Part shown: positions 16,179 to 24,222 of the stretch, piece by piece | Numbering within the stretch: the stretch's first letter is position 1 | Layout of the letters: the number at the start of each line of letters is the position of its first letter | Assembly: GCA_900770075.1 (NCBI GenBank) | Contig: CAAGIZ010000208.1 | Location: forward strand, 1 to 45,689 | DNA: 45,689 nt | Reading direction: 5' to 3' | Source of the DNA: Spirochaetia bacterium | GTDB taxonomy: Bacteria > Spirochaetota > Spirochaetia > Treponematales > Treponemataceae | The notes under the pieces: model-generated | What the model was told of the DNA's origin: nothing | The model's database searches: none | The model's input: the letters and a program-made list of their open reading frames with translations, nothing else | Position numbers and translations under genes: made by a program

Positions 16179-17198
16179 ATGAAATATGTTTACGTTTTAA
16201 CCTCAACTGCAGCAGACCTGTACTACGAACAGGCATTGATGTCCGCCTATTCCCTCAGAAAACAGATGCCGGATTCCGAAATAATCTTTCTTGTAGACGA
16301 CAAGACTGAAAAATCCTTTACAGAAGAAAACAGACGCCTTGCCCTAAAAAATTACGCTTCCAGAATAATCTCAGTTCCTTTTGAGGCGGACGTTCCAAAC
16401 ATCGACCGTTCCCGCCTCATCAAAACTTCAATTCCACAGTACGTAGAAGGCTCTTTTCTTTACATCGACTGCGATACCATAATCTGCGAGGATTTAAGCG
16501 ACATAGAAAAGGAACAGGCTGTAACAGCCGGTGTTCTGGACGGACACTGCCTGCTAGATGAGCATATTCACAAAAAGTACTTTCTCCAGAGAGACAAAAA
16601 ACTGGGCTTTTCCGGTACAAAAAAAGCCGGCTATAACATAAACGGCGGGCTGATTCTGGCAAAGGCAGATACACCGGAACAAAAAGAGCAGACAGTTTCT
16701 CTTTTCAAAGAATGGAACCAGTGCTGGAAGTATTCGGCCTACCAGAAAAAAGACAAGCACGACCAGTCCGCCCTCAACGAAGCAAATTTCAGGACAGGAT
16801 TAAAGATGCAGCTTCTGGACGGAAAGTGGAACTGTCAGCTGAGCCACGGCGGTCTAGCCTTCTTAAAAGATGCAAAGATAATCCATTACTATTCAAGCGA
16901 GTTTTCAGGAAAAAGCTATCTGCCGTATTACAGGCTTGCAGACAAAAAAATTCTAGAACAGATAAAAGAATGTGGTGACATTCCCGAGGAAATAAAGGAA
17001 ATGATAGACAATCCAAAGTTTCAGTTCAACAGTGTACACCTAATAAATGACCAGCGGGTTGTAAGCATAATGCAATCACCACTGCTTTTTACCATTGCCG
17101 ACCTGAAAGCCCATTGCCCGACCCTCTTCAATTTTCTGGAAGCCGTCTGTGCCAGTTTACGCAGGCTGGGTAAACTTCTAAAAGGCAATAAAAAATAA
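16179..17198 (+). CDS. family 8 glycosyltransferase
   Basis: This 339-residue protein resembles GT8 (LgtC/glycogenin-like) retaining transferases. It starts with a strand-rich YVYVLTSTAADLYYEQALMS segment, followed by SLRKQMPDSEIIFLVDD, then the DxD motif in FLYIDCDTIICEDL (about residue 90) and NINGGLILAK. The C-terminal IIHYYSSEFSGKSYLPYY carries the His often used for the second metal contact. An upstream in-frame ATG at 16125 would overlap the kinase gene and the promoter, so I use 16179. It probably adds galactose, glucose or a related sugar to a lipid-linked glycan. Its divergent neighbour makes a sugar phosphate, which fits a common pathway. Confidence 0.85.
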   Translation: MKYVYVLTSTAADLYYEQALMSAYSLRKQMPDSEIIFLVDDKTEKSFTEENRRLALKNYASRIISVPFEADVPNIDRSRLIKTSIPQYVEGSFLYIDCDTIICEDLSDIEKEQAVTAGVLDGHCLLDEHIHKKYFLQRDKKLGFSGTKKAGYNINGGLILAKADTPEQKEQTVSLFKEWNQCWKYSAYQKKDKHDQSALNEANFRTGLKMQLLDGKWNCQLSHGGLAFLKDAKIIHYYSSEFSGKSYLPYYRLADKKILEQIKECGDIPEEIKEMIDNPKFQFNSVHLINDQRVVSIMQSPLLFTIADLKAHCPTLFNFLEAVCASLRRLGKLLKGNKK

Positions 17199-17214
17199 CT
17201 TCCCACCACCACAA

Positions 17215-17254
17215 AAAAAAATGCTGATTGCACCGACACAATCAGCATTTTTTT
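17215..17254. terminator. bidirectional intrinsic terminator
   Basis: A 16-bp stem (17215-17230 with 17239-17254, core ATGCTGATTG/CAATCAGCAT) with an 8-nt loop, an A-run on one arm and a T-run on the other. It separates the convergent GT8 and citramalate synthase genes and can serve both. Confidence 0.93.
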
Positions 17255-18859
17255 CTAAATTATCTTGGAGTATTTTCTCTCCAAATCTTTTATAAGTTTG
17301 TATTCAAAGGAATCTGCCAGGGCAATGTAGGAAGCCTGAATTATGTCGCTGGCAACGCCCATGGTGCTCCAGGTGTTTTCCCCGTCGCTGGATTCAATCA
17401 AAACCCGCACGGAACTGGCCGTAGCCCCCTTTCCGTCAAGAACGCGAACCTTATAGTCAGTAAGGTGGATTTTTGCCACCGCAGGATAAAACTGCACCAA
17501 AGCCTTTCTCAGTGCCGTATCCATGGCATTTACAGGACCATCCCCTTCACCCGCAGTTATAACCGCATTTCCGTCCACATCAAGCTTTACCTGAGCAAAG
17601 GCACTCTGGTCGTCCGAAAATCTCGGAAACTCTCCGCTGGTCTTGTAATAATGCAGGTTGAAAAAAGGCTCGTATTTTCCCATGGTTTTTCTCACGAGAA
17701 TTTCAAAACTGGCATCCGCACCTTCAAACTGGTAGCCTTCATGTTCCAGTTCCTTAACCCTCTTTACGATTTCTGCAACAACCGGACTGTTTTTTGTCAG
17801 CGTTCTGTCGAATTTCTGGACTTTTTCAACAATCATGCTCTTTCCGGCAACTTCGCTCATAAGGAACACCCGTTCATTTCCCACAGTTTCCGGCTCAATG
17901 TGCTCGTAGGCAAAAGGATTCTTTATAACCGCATCAATGTGCATTCCAGCCTTGTGGGCAAAGGCACTGGCACCAACAAAAGGCATTCCCGGTTCAAGGG
18001 CAATATTTGTAATCTCTGCAATTTTCTTACAGATTGGAGTCAAAAGCTTCATATTTTCTTCAGGAATACAGTCAAATCCAAGCTTCAGCTGCAAATCTGC
18101 AATAATCGTCGAAAGATTGGCATTGCCCGTCCGTTCACCGAACCCCAAAAGAACCCCCTGAACATGAGAAGCACCGGCTTCAACGGCAATTAGCGAATTT
18201 GCTACGGCAAGACCGCAGTCGTTATGGGTGTGAATTCCAATCTCAACGGCATTTCCAAAGCGTCCGTAAACCGCTTCAACAGCCTGCCTGCATTCAGAAG
18301 GCATGGCTCCCCCCTTGGTTTCACAGAGGGAAAGGCAAACCGCCCCTCCTTCAACAGCCGCTTCCAGAGACTTGAGGGCATATTCAGGATTAGCCTTGTA
18401 CCCGGTAAAAAAATGTTCTGCGTCAAAAATTACGTTTTTTCCTTTGGATTTAAGGTAAGAAACAGTATCCCGAATCATTTCGAGGTTTTCGTCCAAAGTT
18501 GCATGCAGGATTTCCGTCACCTGAAAATCCCATGTCTTTCCGAAAATGCACACATATTCAGTATCGGCGGACAAAAGGCTCTGCAAATTTACGTCCTCTG
18601 CACAAGCCAGATCCCTGCGCCTCGTAGAGCCAAAGGCAACGATTTTTGAGTTTTTAAGCTTCAATTTTTTTGCTTCTAAAAAAAACTCCATGTCCTTAGG
18701 ATTGCTTCCGGGATTTCCTGCTTCAATAAAGGTTATTCCCAGTTCGTCCAAAGCCAAAACAATGTTTATTTTATCCTGAACCGAATAACTTATTCCTTCT
18801 CCCTGAGAACCGTCGCGTAAAGTTGAATCCAAAACCGAAATTTTTTTTCTATCTGCCAT
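17255..18859 (-). CDS. cimA: (R)-citramalate synthase
   Basis: This 534-residue enzyme should condense pyruvate with acetyl-CoA to (R)-citramalate, the first step of the threonine-independent isoleucine route. The DRE-TIM barrel is clear: DSTLRDGSQGEG at 10-21, FDAEHFFTGYK and CETKGGAMP in the middle, HTHNDCGLAVANSL as the metal-binding His motif, and GERTGNANLSTI. The FDAEHFF motif and length favour CimA over isopropylmalate or homocitrate synthase. A C-terminal regulatory domain (about 400-530) of the LeuA dimer type is present and normally binds the end-product amino acid. It is a single-gene unit between two terminators, with a promoter abutting the ATG. Confidence 0.87.
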   Translation of the reverse strand: MADRKKISVLDSTLRDGSQGEGISYSVQDKINIVLALDELGITFIEAGNPGSNPKDMEFFLEAKKLKLKNSKIVAFGSTRRRDLACAEDVNLQSLLSADTEYVCIFGKTWDFQVTEILHATLDENLEMIRDTVSYLKSKGKNVIFDAEHFFTGYKANPEYALKSLEAAVEGGAVCLSLCETKGGAMPSECRQAVEAVYGRFGNAVEIGIHTHNDCGLAVANSLIAVEAGASHVQGVLLGFGERTGNANLSTIIADLQLKLGFDCIPEENMKLLTPICKKIAEITNIALEPGMPFVGASAFAHKAGMHIDAVIKNPFAYEHIEPETVGNERVFLMSEVAGKSMIVEKVQKFDRTLTKNSPVVAEIVKRVKELEHEGYQFEGADASFEILVRKTMGKYEPFFNLHYYKTSGEFPRFSDDQSAFAQVKLDVDGNAVITAGEGDGPVNAMDTALRKALVQFYPAVAKIHLTDYKVRVLDGKGATASSVRVLIESSDGENTWSTMGVASDIIQASYIALADSFEYKLIKDLERKYSKII

Positions 18860-18894
18860 ACCCCATTATACAAAAAAAAATCCCGATTTTTCAA
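18860..18894 (-). promoter_or_regulatory. cimA promoter, predicted near-leaderless
   Basis: On the minus strand TTGAAA (18894-18889), 18 bp, TATAAT (18870-18865), then GGGGT and the ATG of cimA. The start point should fall at or within 1-2 nt of the ATG. There is no room for a Shine-Dalgarno sequence. The -35 lies inside the upstream terminator hairpin. Confidence 0.7.
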
Positions 18895-18910
18895 GAACCG
18901 GGATTTTTTT
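18874..18910 (-). terminator. intrinsic terminator upstream of cimA
   Basis: A 12-bp stem (18874-18885 with 18899-18910, core TCCCG/CGGGA) with a 13-nt loop, and T-runs on both strands. It should stop transcription arriving from the che operon before cimA. Confidence 0.88.
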
Positions 18911-18928
18911 AGATTTTTTATGATACGG

Positions 18929-19056
18929 GCGGCTTTTTTGCCGTCACGCCGGCAAAAAAACAGGTGTTCCGTACTTCGCCGTCTTCGCGGCTCATCGTAA
19001 AAACAGCGTGCTGAAGCCCGCTGTTTTCACGACTGCTACGCAGGTACTACACCCCT
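18929..19056 (+). repeat. variable-stem hairpin element, copy B
   Basis: A first hairpin TTTTTTGCCG/CGGCAAAAAA lies about 18934-18958. Next come GCCG-TCTTCG-CGGC (18978-18991), TCAT, a long stem 18996-19008 with 19019-19031 (12 of 13 paired), and CTGC-TAC-GCAG (19033-19043). It has the same order as copies A, C and D with unrelated stem sequence. It lies between the cheY stop and the terminator before cimA. Confidence 0.65.
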
Positions 19057-19071
19057 TGCCGCAGAAAACTT

Positions 19072-19506
19072 TTATTTTACTGCAGCACCGATGCGCTCAA
19101 GAACCTTCTTGCGGTCAAGAGGCTTTACGATATAATTTTTTGCCCCAAGTAAAAGAGATTTTTTTACAAGTTCTTCTTTTCCCAAAGCAGAAACCATTAC
19201 GACCCTCGCATTTTTGTCAAAAGCCATAATCTGTTCCAAAGCCGTAATACCGTCCATACGCGGCATGGTTATATCCATCGTAACCAAATCCACATTCGGA
19301 CAAAGTTCCTTATATTTATCCACACCGTCCTTACCATCAACTGCCGTTGCCACAACTTCATAACCTTCAGACGTAAGAATCTGTCCAAGCTGTTTTGCAA
19401 CAAAGATTGAGTCATCAACGATAAGTACACGGATTTTCGTGCCGTCAACTCTTACACCCTCTGGCGGACGTTCATTGATTGATGGGAAATCCTGTTTAGT
19501 TTTCAT
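19072..19506 (-). CDS. cheY: chemotaxis response regulator CheY
   Basis: This 144-residue single receiver domain should, when phosphorylated by CheA, bind the FliM/FliN switch and change flagellar rotation. The acidic pair is D31/D32, the phosphorylation site D78 in VTMDITMPRMDG, the switch Ser106 in VMVSALGKE and Lys128 in YIVKPL. It has an N-terminal extension of about 24 residues before the receiver fold. It is the last gene of cheA-cheW-cheX-cheY, 19 bp after cheX, with a repeat element and a terminator downstream. Confidence 0.95.
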   Translation of the reverse strand: MKTKQDFPSINERPPEGVRVDGTKIRVLIVDDSIFVAKQLGQILTSEGYEVVATAVDGKDGVDKYKELCPNVDLVTMDITMPRMDGITALEQIMAFDKNARVVMVSALGKEELVKKSLLLGAKNYIVKPLDRKKVLERIGAAVK

Positions 19507-19525
19507 GTTGCTGCCTCCTCAATAT

Positions 19526-20008
19526 CTACATACGTTCGCGGATTGCGACGTTAATTTCCACTTTGCCACACTCTGTAATAAGAGGAACAATCAGTGCTTC
19601 TACAGTATCTGCCTGTCCGCCCAATGCAGCAATTTCCATTTTTTCCCCTGCAAAAAGAGCAGGAGGAGTCAAGTCAAACTTAAATCCCAGTTCGTGCAGT
19701 TTTGTTACGGCCTGAGCAGTGATAAGGTTAGCCAGTTCACTGATTGTTGCCTTTGCCAGTTCATCAAAGGAAGCGAGGGTTTCGCCGTTCATCTTTGAAG
19801 CAATGTTCAAGGCAGTTTCGTAAGACATATCAAAAAGAACACGTCCTTCTACATCACCTGCAAGACCTACAAGTGCTGCTACACCCATCACAGGCATAGC
19901 CGTTGATTTCAAGTACAAATCACCACGTTTTACATCGGCACCACCAAGAACTTCCTTAAGGATTTGGAAAGAAGTTTCAACAAACGGGTTGATATATTCT
20001 ACTCTCAT
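19526..20008 (-). CDS. cheX: CheY-P phosphatase CheX
   Basis: This 160-residue protein has the CheC/CheX/FliY fold, and the Glu-x-x-Asn active-site motif is visible in ATISELANLI. It should dephosphorylate CheY-P and so end the chemotactic signal; spirochaetes use CheX for this instead of CheZ. It starts with MRVEYINPFVETSFQIL, a standard CheX N-terminus. It lies 35 bp after the cheW gene and 19 bp before cheY in the same operon, so the phosphatase and its substrate are made together. Confidence 0.93.
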   Translation of the reverse strand: MRVEYINPFVETSFQILKEVLGGADVKRGDLYLKSTAMPVMGVAALVGLAGDVEGRVLFDMSYETALNIASKMNGETLASFDELAKATISELANLITAQAVTKLHELGFKFDLTPPALFAGEKMEIAALGGQADTVEALIVPLITECGKVEINVAIRERM

Positions 20009-20043
20009 AATTTTCTCCCTGTCTATATTTTATTTTGTAAAAA

Positions 20044-21489
20044 TTACTTTGCAAAAACGGTAACGGCACCGTCTTTTCTGGCTGACCAGTTACCATTTCC
20101 CTCCAATGTTTCATTCTGCCCGAGAATGATTACACCGTTTCCTTTCAGTTTTTCGTCAAAATCATTTATGAGATTTTTCTGAGAACTTTCAGGAAGGAAT
20201 GAAATCAAATCCCTTGCAAAAATTATATCACAAACCGGCAAAGAATTCGTATTGGCACAGTCGTGATACTCAAACATAATACTGTTTTTTATATCGGAAG
20301 TAAAAGTAAAATCAGAATTTGCCTTATTTGTCAGATAAGGGGCATACCAGCCGTTTGCAACTTCTGCAGGAACACTCAGCAGAGGTGCATTGGATACATT
20401 GAGCAAATCAATGTCATGGGCATAAATCCTGATTTTTGCCTCAGGATAACGTTTTTTCAGTATGCAGGCAAGGGAATAGGTTTCCATACCCTTTCCGCAT
20501 CCAGGATTCCAGACCGTAATCTGTTTTGCAGCGTTGTCCGGCAGAACTTTTAAAATTGAATCTGCATACTCTTTTGTCCACCAGTTGCCAGAACACGGAG
20601 AATAAAAACTCTTCAGGAACTCTTCTGCATCCTCAGTAGAAGAAAACTGGATTTTATCCTCGTCCCGTTCTTTCTGCCATGAAGCAAAACGATCTTTTAC
20701 CCAATTTTCGTTTACGCTGCTGACTGTAAACTTACGCATCTGGGCAAGGGATTCTGCAATAAACTTAAGCTCGCTTCCTTCTGTTTTTCCGCTTTTTTGC
20801 TCAGAAGAACCGGCTGAAAAATCAGAAACACTAAGCTTCTCGACTGGAGCGGCTTTTGCAGTGATTTTTGCGTTATGAGCCATGTTTGCACGGGCTGTTT
20901 CTTCTTCTATCGCCTGCGCTTCGGTTTTTGAACCAAAAATCTTTTCTATATCGAGAAGAATGTAAAGCCTGTTGTTTACCTCTACAACACCCTGAATATA
21001 CTTTATGTTGATGTCACCAAAGAGAGGATGCGGCGGCTGAATTGTAGCCTTCTGGATTCCAACAACCTTGTCGATGACATCTACAACTATACCGAAAGTC
21101 TGCTCACCGATAGAACAGATCAGCATATTTTCCAAGGAACCTTCCTGCCTTTCTTCTACTTCAATGTTGAAAAAAAGCCTCAGATCAAAAATAGGAATTA
21201 TATCGCCCCTGAGATTGTATACTCCAAGGACAAAAGGAAGGGTATTTGGAACATAGGTAAAACGTCCTGCTTTTGCGATTTCCTTTATCTTCATTATGTC
21301 GATGGCATAGTCTTTTCCTGCCAGAGAAAAAGTTACCATCTTGTAGTCAATCTGAGCGAGTTTTTCTTTTTTTTCTGCAGAGTCCTGGGCAGCATCCGGC
21401 ACAATGCTGGCATATGCTCCCAAATTCTGAGCCAAAGCCGAATTTATGGTCTTTTCTTCCGTGTTATTCTGAATATTTTCATTAGCCAT
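20044..21489 (-). CDS. cheW: CheW with C-terminal CheR-like domain
   Basis: This 481-residue adaptor protein couples receptors to CheA. The CheW domain spans about 45-190 (YKMVTFSLAGKDYAIDIMKIKEI, NLRGDIIPIFDLRLFF, IVVDVIDKVV). A linker of about 50 residues leads to a CheR-like methyltransferase fold at about 250-480. The nucleotide-binding segment is WNPGCGKGMETYSLA and the later strand CDIIFARDLISFLP. Compared with true CheR, the latter lacks the CRN motif, so the domain may be structural instead of catalytic. The same fusion is known from treponemes, where it helps build unusual receptor arrays. Confidence 0.92.
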   Translation of the reverse strand: MANENIQNNTEEKTINSALAQNLGAYASIVPDAAQDSAEKKEKLAQIDYKMVTFSLAGKDYAIDIMKIKEIAKAGRFTYVPNTLPFVLGVYNLRGDIIPIFDLRLFFNIEVEERQEGSLENMLICSIGEQTFGIVVDVIDKVVGIQKATIQPPHPLFGDINIKYIQGVVEVNNRLYILLDIEKIFGSKTEAQAIEEETARANMAHNAKITAKAAPVEKLSVSDFSAGSSEQKSGKTEGSELKFIAESLAQMRKFTVSSVNENWVKDRFASWQKERDEDKIQFSSTEDAEEFLKSFYSPCSGNWWTKEYADSILKVLPDNAAKQITVWNPGCGKGMETYSLACILKKRYPEAKIRIYAHDIDLLNVSNAPLLSVPAEVANGWYAPYLTNKANSDFTFTSDIKNSIMFEYHDCANTNSLPVCDIIFARDLISFLPESSQKNLINDFDEKLKGNGVIILGQNETLEGNGNWSARKDGAVTVFAK

Positions 21490-21506
21490 GATAAACCTCT
21501 TTTGCC

Positions 21507-23876
21507 TTATTCAATAGCCCCATATTCAGAGCGTGCTTCAATCTCCTGACGAACTCCCAGTTCAAGGAGCTGGCTTACATCGATAATCAGCGAAACGGAA
21601 CCGTCACCCAATATTGACGCACCGGCTATTCCCGGAGACTGGGTAAGCTGGTCGCGCAAAGGCTTGATTACCACGTCTTCCTCACCAATCAGGGCATCAA
21701 CCATAATGCCTATTTTCTTATCCTGAGTTCCTACTATTACGACAAAGCAGTATTCTCCGTCTTCCGTATTGCGGATATTGAAAAGCCTGCTGAGCCTAAG
21801 CACGGATATAACCTCGTTGCGGACGTTGAGGACTTCGTAGTTGTCGATGGTGTTTATTTCTCCACGTTTTATGCGGTGGCTTTCGATAACGGATGCGATA
21901 GGAATGGAATAAACCTCCTTTCCGACACGCACCAAAAGCCCCTGAATAATCGCCAGTGTAAGGGGAAGCCTGATTGAAAACTTTGAACCCCTGCCCTTTT
22001 CTGTGGTTACGTTTACGGTTCCGTTGAGCTTGTCAATCATGGTTTTTACCACATCAAGCCCGACACCCCGACCGGAAACATTTGTTATTTTGCTTGCCGT
22101 TGAGAAGCCTGGCATGAAGATAAGGTTTGCTGCTTCCTGATCCGTAAGGACTTTGTTCGGATGAATAAGCCCCTTTTCCACAGCCTTTTTCCGGACTTTT
22201 TCCGTATCGATTCCGCCACCGTCATCAACTATATCGATGATAATCATATTACCTTCGTTGGCAGCCTTTAAGAGAACCGTACCTGTATCGCTCTTTCCTG
22301 CCGCTTTGCGGGCTTCCGGAGACTCGATTCCGTGGTCTACGGAGTTACGGACACAGTGCATTATAGGATCCATAAGGTCATCGATAACAGTCTTGTCCAG
22401 TTCTGTTTCTTCACCTTCAATCTGAAGATTTACCTTTTTACCCAAATCTTTCTGCAAATCCCGGACTACTCTCGGGAAACGGTCGAAAATCTGACTGATA
22501 GGAACCATTCGGATTTTCATTACGCCTTCCTGCAGTTCTCCGGCAATGCGGCCGAGGTTTTGGGTTGCAGAATGGAATTTTGTATTCAAGTCCTTAAATT
22601 TTGCTTCGAAAGAGGCAAAATATTCCGGAAGTTCTCCATATTCCTGCATGATATTGTTTCTTATGTCTTTTACAGAAACACCGTTTTGAATTTCTTCCAG
22701 GAACTGCGGAAGCTGTTCAAACATCTTGCGGATTTTTTCCCTAAAGGAAGAATCGAGAGCCTGAAACTGAACCAGCATGTCAGACTGCTGCTGGGCACTC
22801 TGGTTGAAGGACGCTTTCGTGATTACGGTTTCGGACACCAGATTCATAAGGGTGTCTATGCGCTTTGAATCCACCCGGAGGATTGAACTCTGCTGTGCAT
22901 GACCAGAAGCCGGAGCATTTTTTGCAGCCGGCGCTTTTTTTGCCGCCTGTAAATTTTCCCTGCCTTCATCTTTAGGTTCGTCCTGTTTTGCCGGCTGGGT
23001 TGCAGGCTGTTCGGGTTCAGCAGAAACTGCAGGTTTTTCCAGCTGATCCTGCACTGCGCTTTCCTTTGCAACAGCATTATCCAGACACTGGGCATCAACG
23101 CTTAATGTTACGTCGTCCAGAAAAGCTGCGTCTTCCAGCTGTTCCTGTGTATTTGAGGAAGCCACATAATATACTACATCCCGGTGGAATTCGTCTTCGT
23201 AAAGGACGTCAAAATCAGGAACGGTTTTAAGGACAGTTCCGCTTGCTTTAAGGGCTGCAAAAACCTGAATGCCGCCGACGCTGTTCATAGGGTTATTTTC
23301 GTCAAAGACAACACTGACTGACCAAAGTTTTTGACCGGACTGGCAGCTCTGCTTGAGTTCCAGAAGTTCAAATTCAGACATATCCACTGTCTTTGCGTTT
23401 GCAGCAGGCGCAGAGGCGGAGGGTACCGAAACAGGAGCAGGTTTTGGTGCAGGAGAAGCCTTTTCTGCCTTTCCGCCCTTTCCTGGAATCATTGACTTTA
23501 TCTTGTTAGAAATTTCTTCTACGCTTTCGCCGTAAACAGAACCGTTCTGTCTGGCTTCCAGCATAGCTTTTATGATATCGAGGGAATTGAGAAGCGTGTC
23601 TACTACATCTTCAGTTACTTTTACACGATCCGAGCGCACTTCATCAAGAAGATCTTCCATAGTGTGGGCAAAAGTTGAAATTTCTGAAAATTCAACGGTA
23701 GCCGAGTTGCCTTTTAAGGTGTGGGCAGCACGGAAAATCTCATCGATGGCATCATGATTGTTCGGGTCATTCTCTATTGCAAGGATATTGCTTTCGAGAT
23801 TATCCACCATGAGTTCGGCTTCAGAAAAATAGTCTTTAAGCAGTTCTTCGTTGTTAGCGTCAAGAAAATCACTCAT
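21507..23876 (-). CDS. cheA: chemotaxis histidine kinase CheA
   Basis: This 789-residue kinase phosphorylates CheY in response to receptor signals. Domains in order: P1 with the phosphorylated His52 in FRAAHTLKGNSA; a P2-like region about 170-270; a Pro/Ala/Gln/Glu-rich linker about 270-335; the P3 dimerisation region; the P4 ATPase with HCVRNSVDHGIE and GRGVGLDVVKT; and the CheW-like P5 from about 640. An in-frame ATG 13 codons upstream (23915) lies over the promoter, so MSDFLDANNEEL at 23876 is preferred. No Shine-Dalgarno sequence precedes it. It is the first gene of the che operon. Confidence 0.95.
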   Translation of the reverse strand: MSDFLDANNEELLKDYFSEAELMVDNLESNILAIENDPNNHDAIDEIFRAAHTLKGNSATVEFSEISTFAHTMEDLLDEVRSDRVKVTEDVVDTLLNSLDIIKAMLEARQNGSVYGESVEEISNKIKSMIPGKGGKAEKASPAPKPAPVSVPSASAPAANAKTVDMSEFELLELKQSCQSGQKLWSVSVVFDENNPMNSVGGIQVFAALKASGTVLKTVPDFDVLYEDEFHRDVVYYVASSNTQEQLEDAAFLDDVTLSVDAQCLDNAVAKESAVQDQLEKPAVSAEPEQPATQPAKQDEPKDEGRENLQAAKKAPAAKNAPASGHAQQSSILRVDSKRIDTLMNLVSETVITKASFNQSAQQQSDMLVQFQALDSSFREKIRKMFEQLPQFLEEIQNGVSVKDIRNNIMQEYGELPEYFASFEAKFKDLNTKFHSATQNLGRIAGELQEGVMKIRMVPISQIFDRFPRVVRDLQKDLGKKVNLQIEGEETELDKTVIDDLMDPIMHCVRNSVDHGIESPEARKAAGKSDTGTVLLKAANEGNMIIIDIVDDGGGIDTEKVRKKAVEKGLIHPNKVLTDQEAANLIFMPGFSTASKITNVSGRGVGLDVVKTMIDKLNGTVNVTTEKGRGSKFSIRLPLTLAIIQGLLVRVGKEVYSIPIASVIESHRIKRGEINTIDNYEVLNVRNEVISVLRLSRLFNIRNTEDGEYCFVVIVGTQDKKIGIMVDALIGEEDVVIKPLRDQLTQSPGIAGASILGDGSVSLIIDVSQLLELGVRQEIEARSEYGAIE

Positions 23877-23911
23877 AAATAATATTTTAACCTTTAACAC
23901 CCCAAAGTCAA
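23877..23911 (-). promoter_or_regulatory. cheA promoter, predicted near-leaderless
   Basis: On the minus strand TTGACT (23911-23906), 16 bp, TAAAAT (23889-23884), then ATTATTT and the ATG at 23876. The predicted start is within 0-2 nt of the initiation codon. This placement also argues against the upstream ATG at 23915. Confidence 0.65.
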
Positions 23912-23949
23912 GCAATAAAAAAAAATTTTATACGAGAGGCAAGCAGAAG

Positions 23950-24075
23950 CCCCGCATTACAGGAAGAGCCAGCCCGGATTGAAAAGGCGGCACAGCCGTT
24001 TCAGGGGAACACAGGAAATTCCTGTGTTCCCCTGAAATGAAGGCGAAAGCCGGAACCTTGGAAAGCCGGTTAAGG
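23950..24075 (-). repeat. variable-stem hairpin element, copy D (inverted)
   Basis: Read on the minus strand: GGC-TTTC-GCC (24051-24042), TTCAT, a 19-bp stem 24037-24019 with 24017-23999 around a 1-nt centre, CGGC-TGT-GCCG (23998-23988), then CAATCCGGGCT. The last stretch also occurs in copy C. It lies between the divergent cheA and outer-membrane-protein genes and is oriented opposite to copies A-C. Confidence 0.65.
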
Positions 24076-24110
24076 AGAAGACAAGGTGCAGGCAAAAAAA
24101 GCTTAAATCT

Positions 24111-24222
24111 TCCCTATAATATGCTGCCTTAAAAAAAAACACACATTTTGATTTTTTATTAAAGTACAGTTCCTTTCATGCCGATAATAAAAAGCAGGGT
24201 TTTAACCTGCGGAGAAAAGACT
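24111..24222 (+). promoter_or_regulatory. putative promoter and leader of the outer-membrane protein gene
   Basis: A TATAAT sits at 24115-24120 without a good -35 and would give a leader of about 95 nt. A hairpin GCAGG (24194-24198)/CCTGC (24206-24210) is directly followed by GGAG (24211-24214), the likely ribosome-binding site 8 nt before the ATG. The hairpin could affect translation. Confidence 0.35.

Noticed and set aside
17228..18193. A 321-codon open frame on the plus strand opposite cimA
   Set aside because: It lies wholly antisense to a well-conserved enzyme gene, its composition is His/Phe/Arg/Asn-rich with no domain pattern, and it begins over the terminator.
22332..22868. A 178-codon open frame on the plus strand opposite cheA
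   Set aside because: It is a shadow of the conserved cheA coding frame and has no start signals or family features.
23877..23915. Upstream in-frame ATG giving CheA 13 extra residues
   Set aside because: It would include the -35/-10 region as coding sequence and adds residues not typical of CheA P1 domains.
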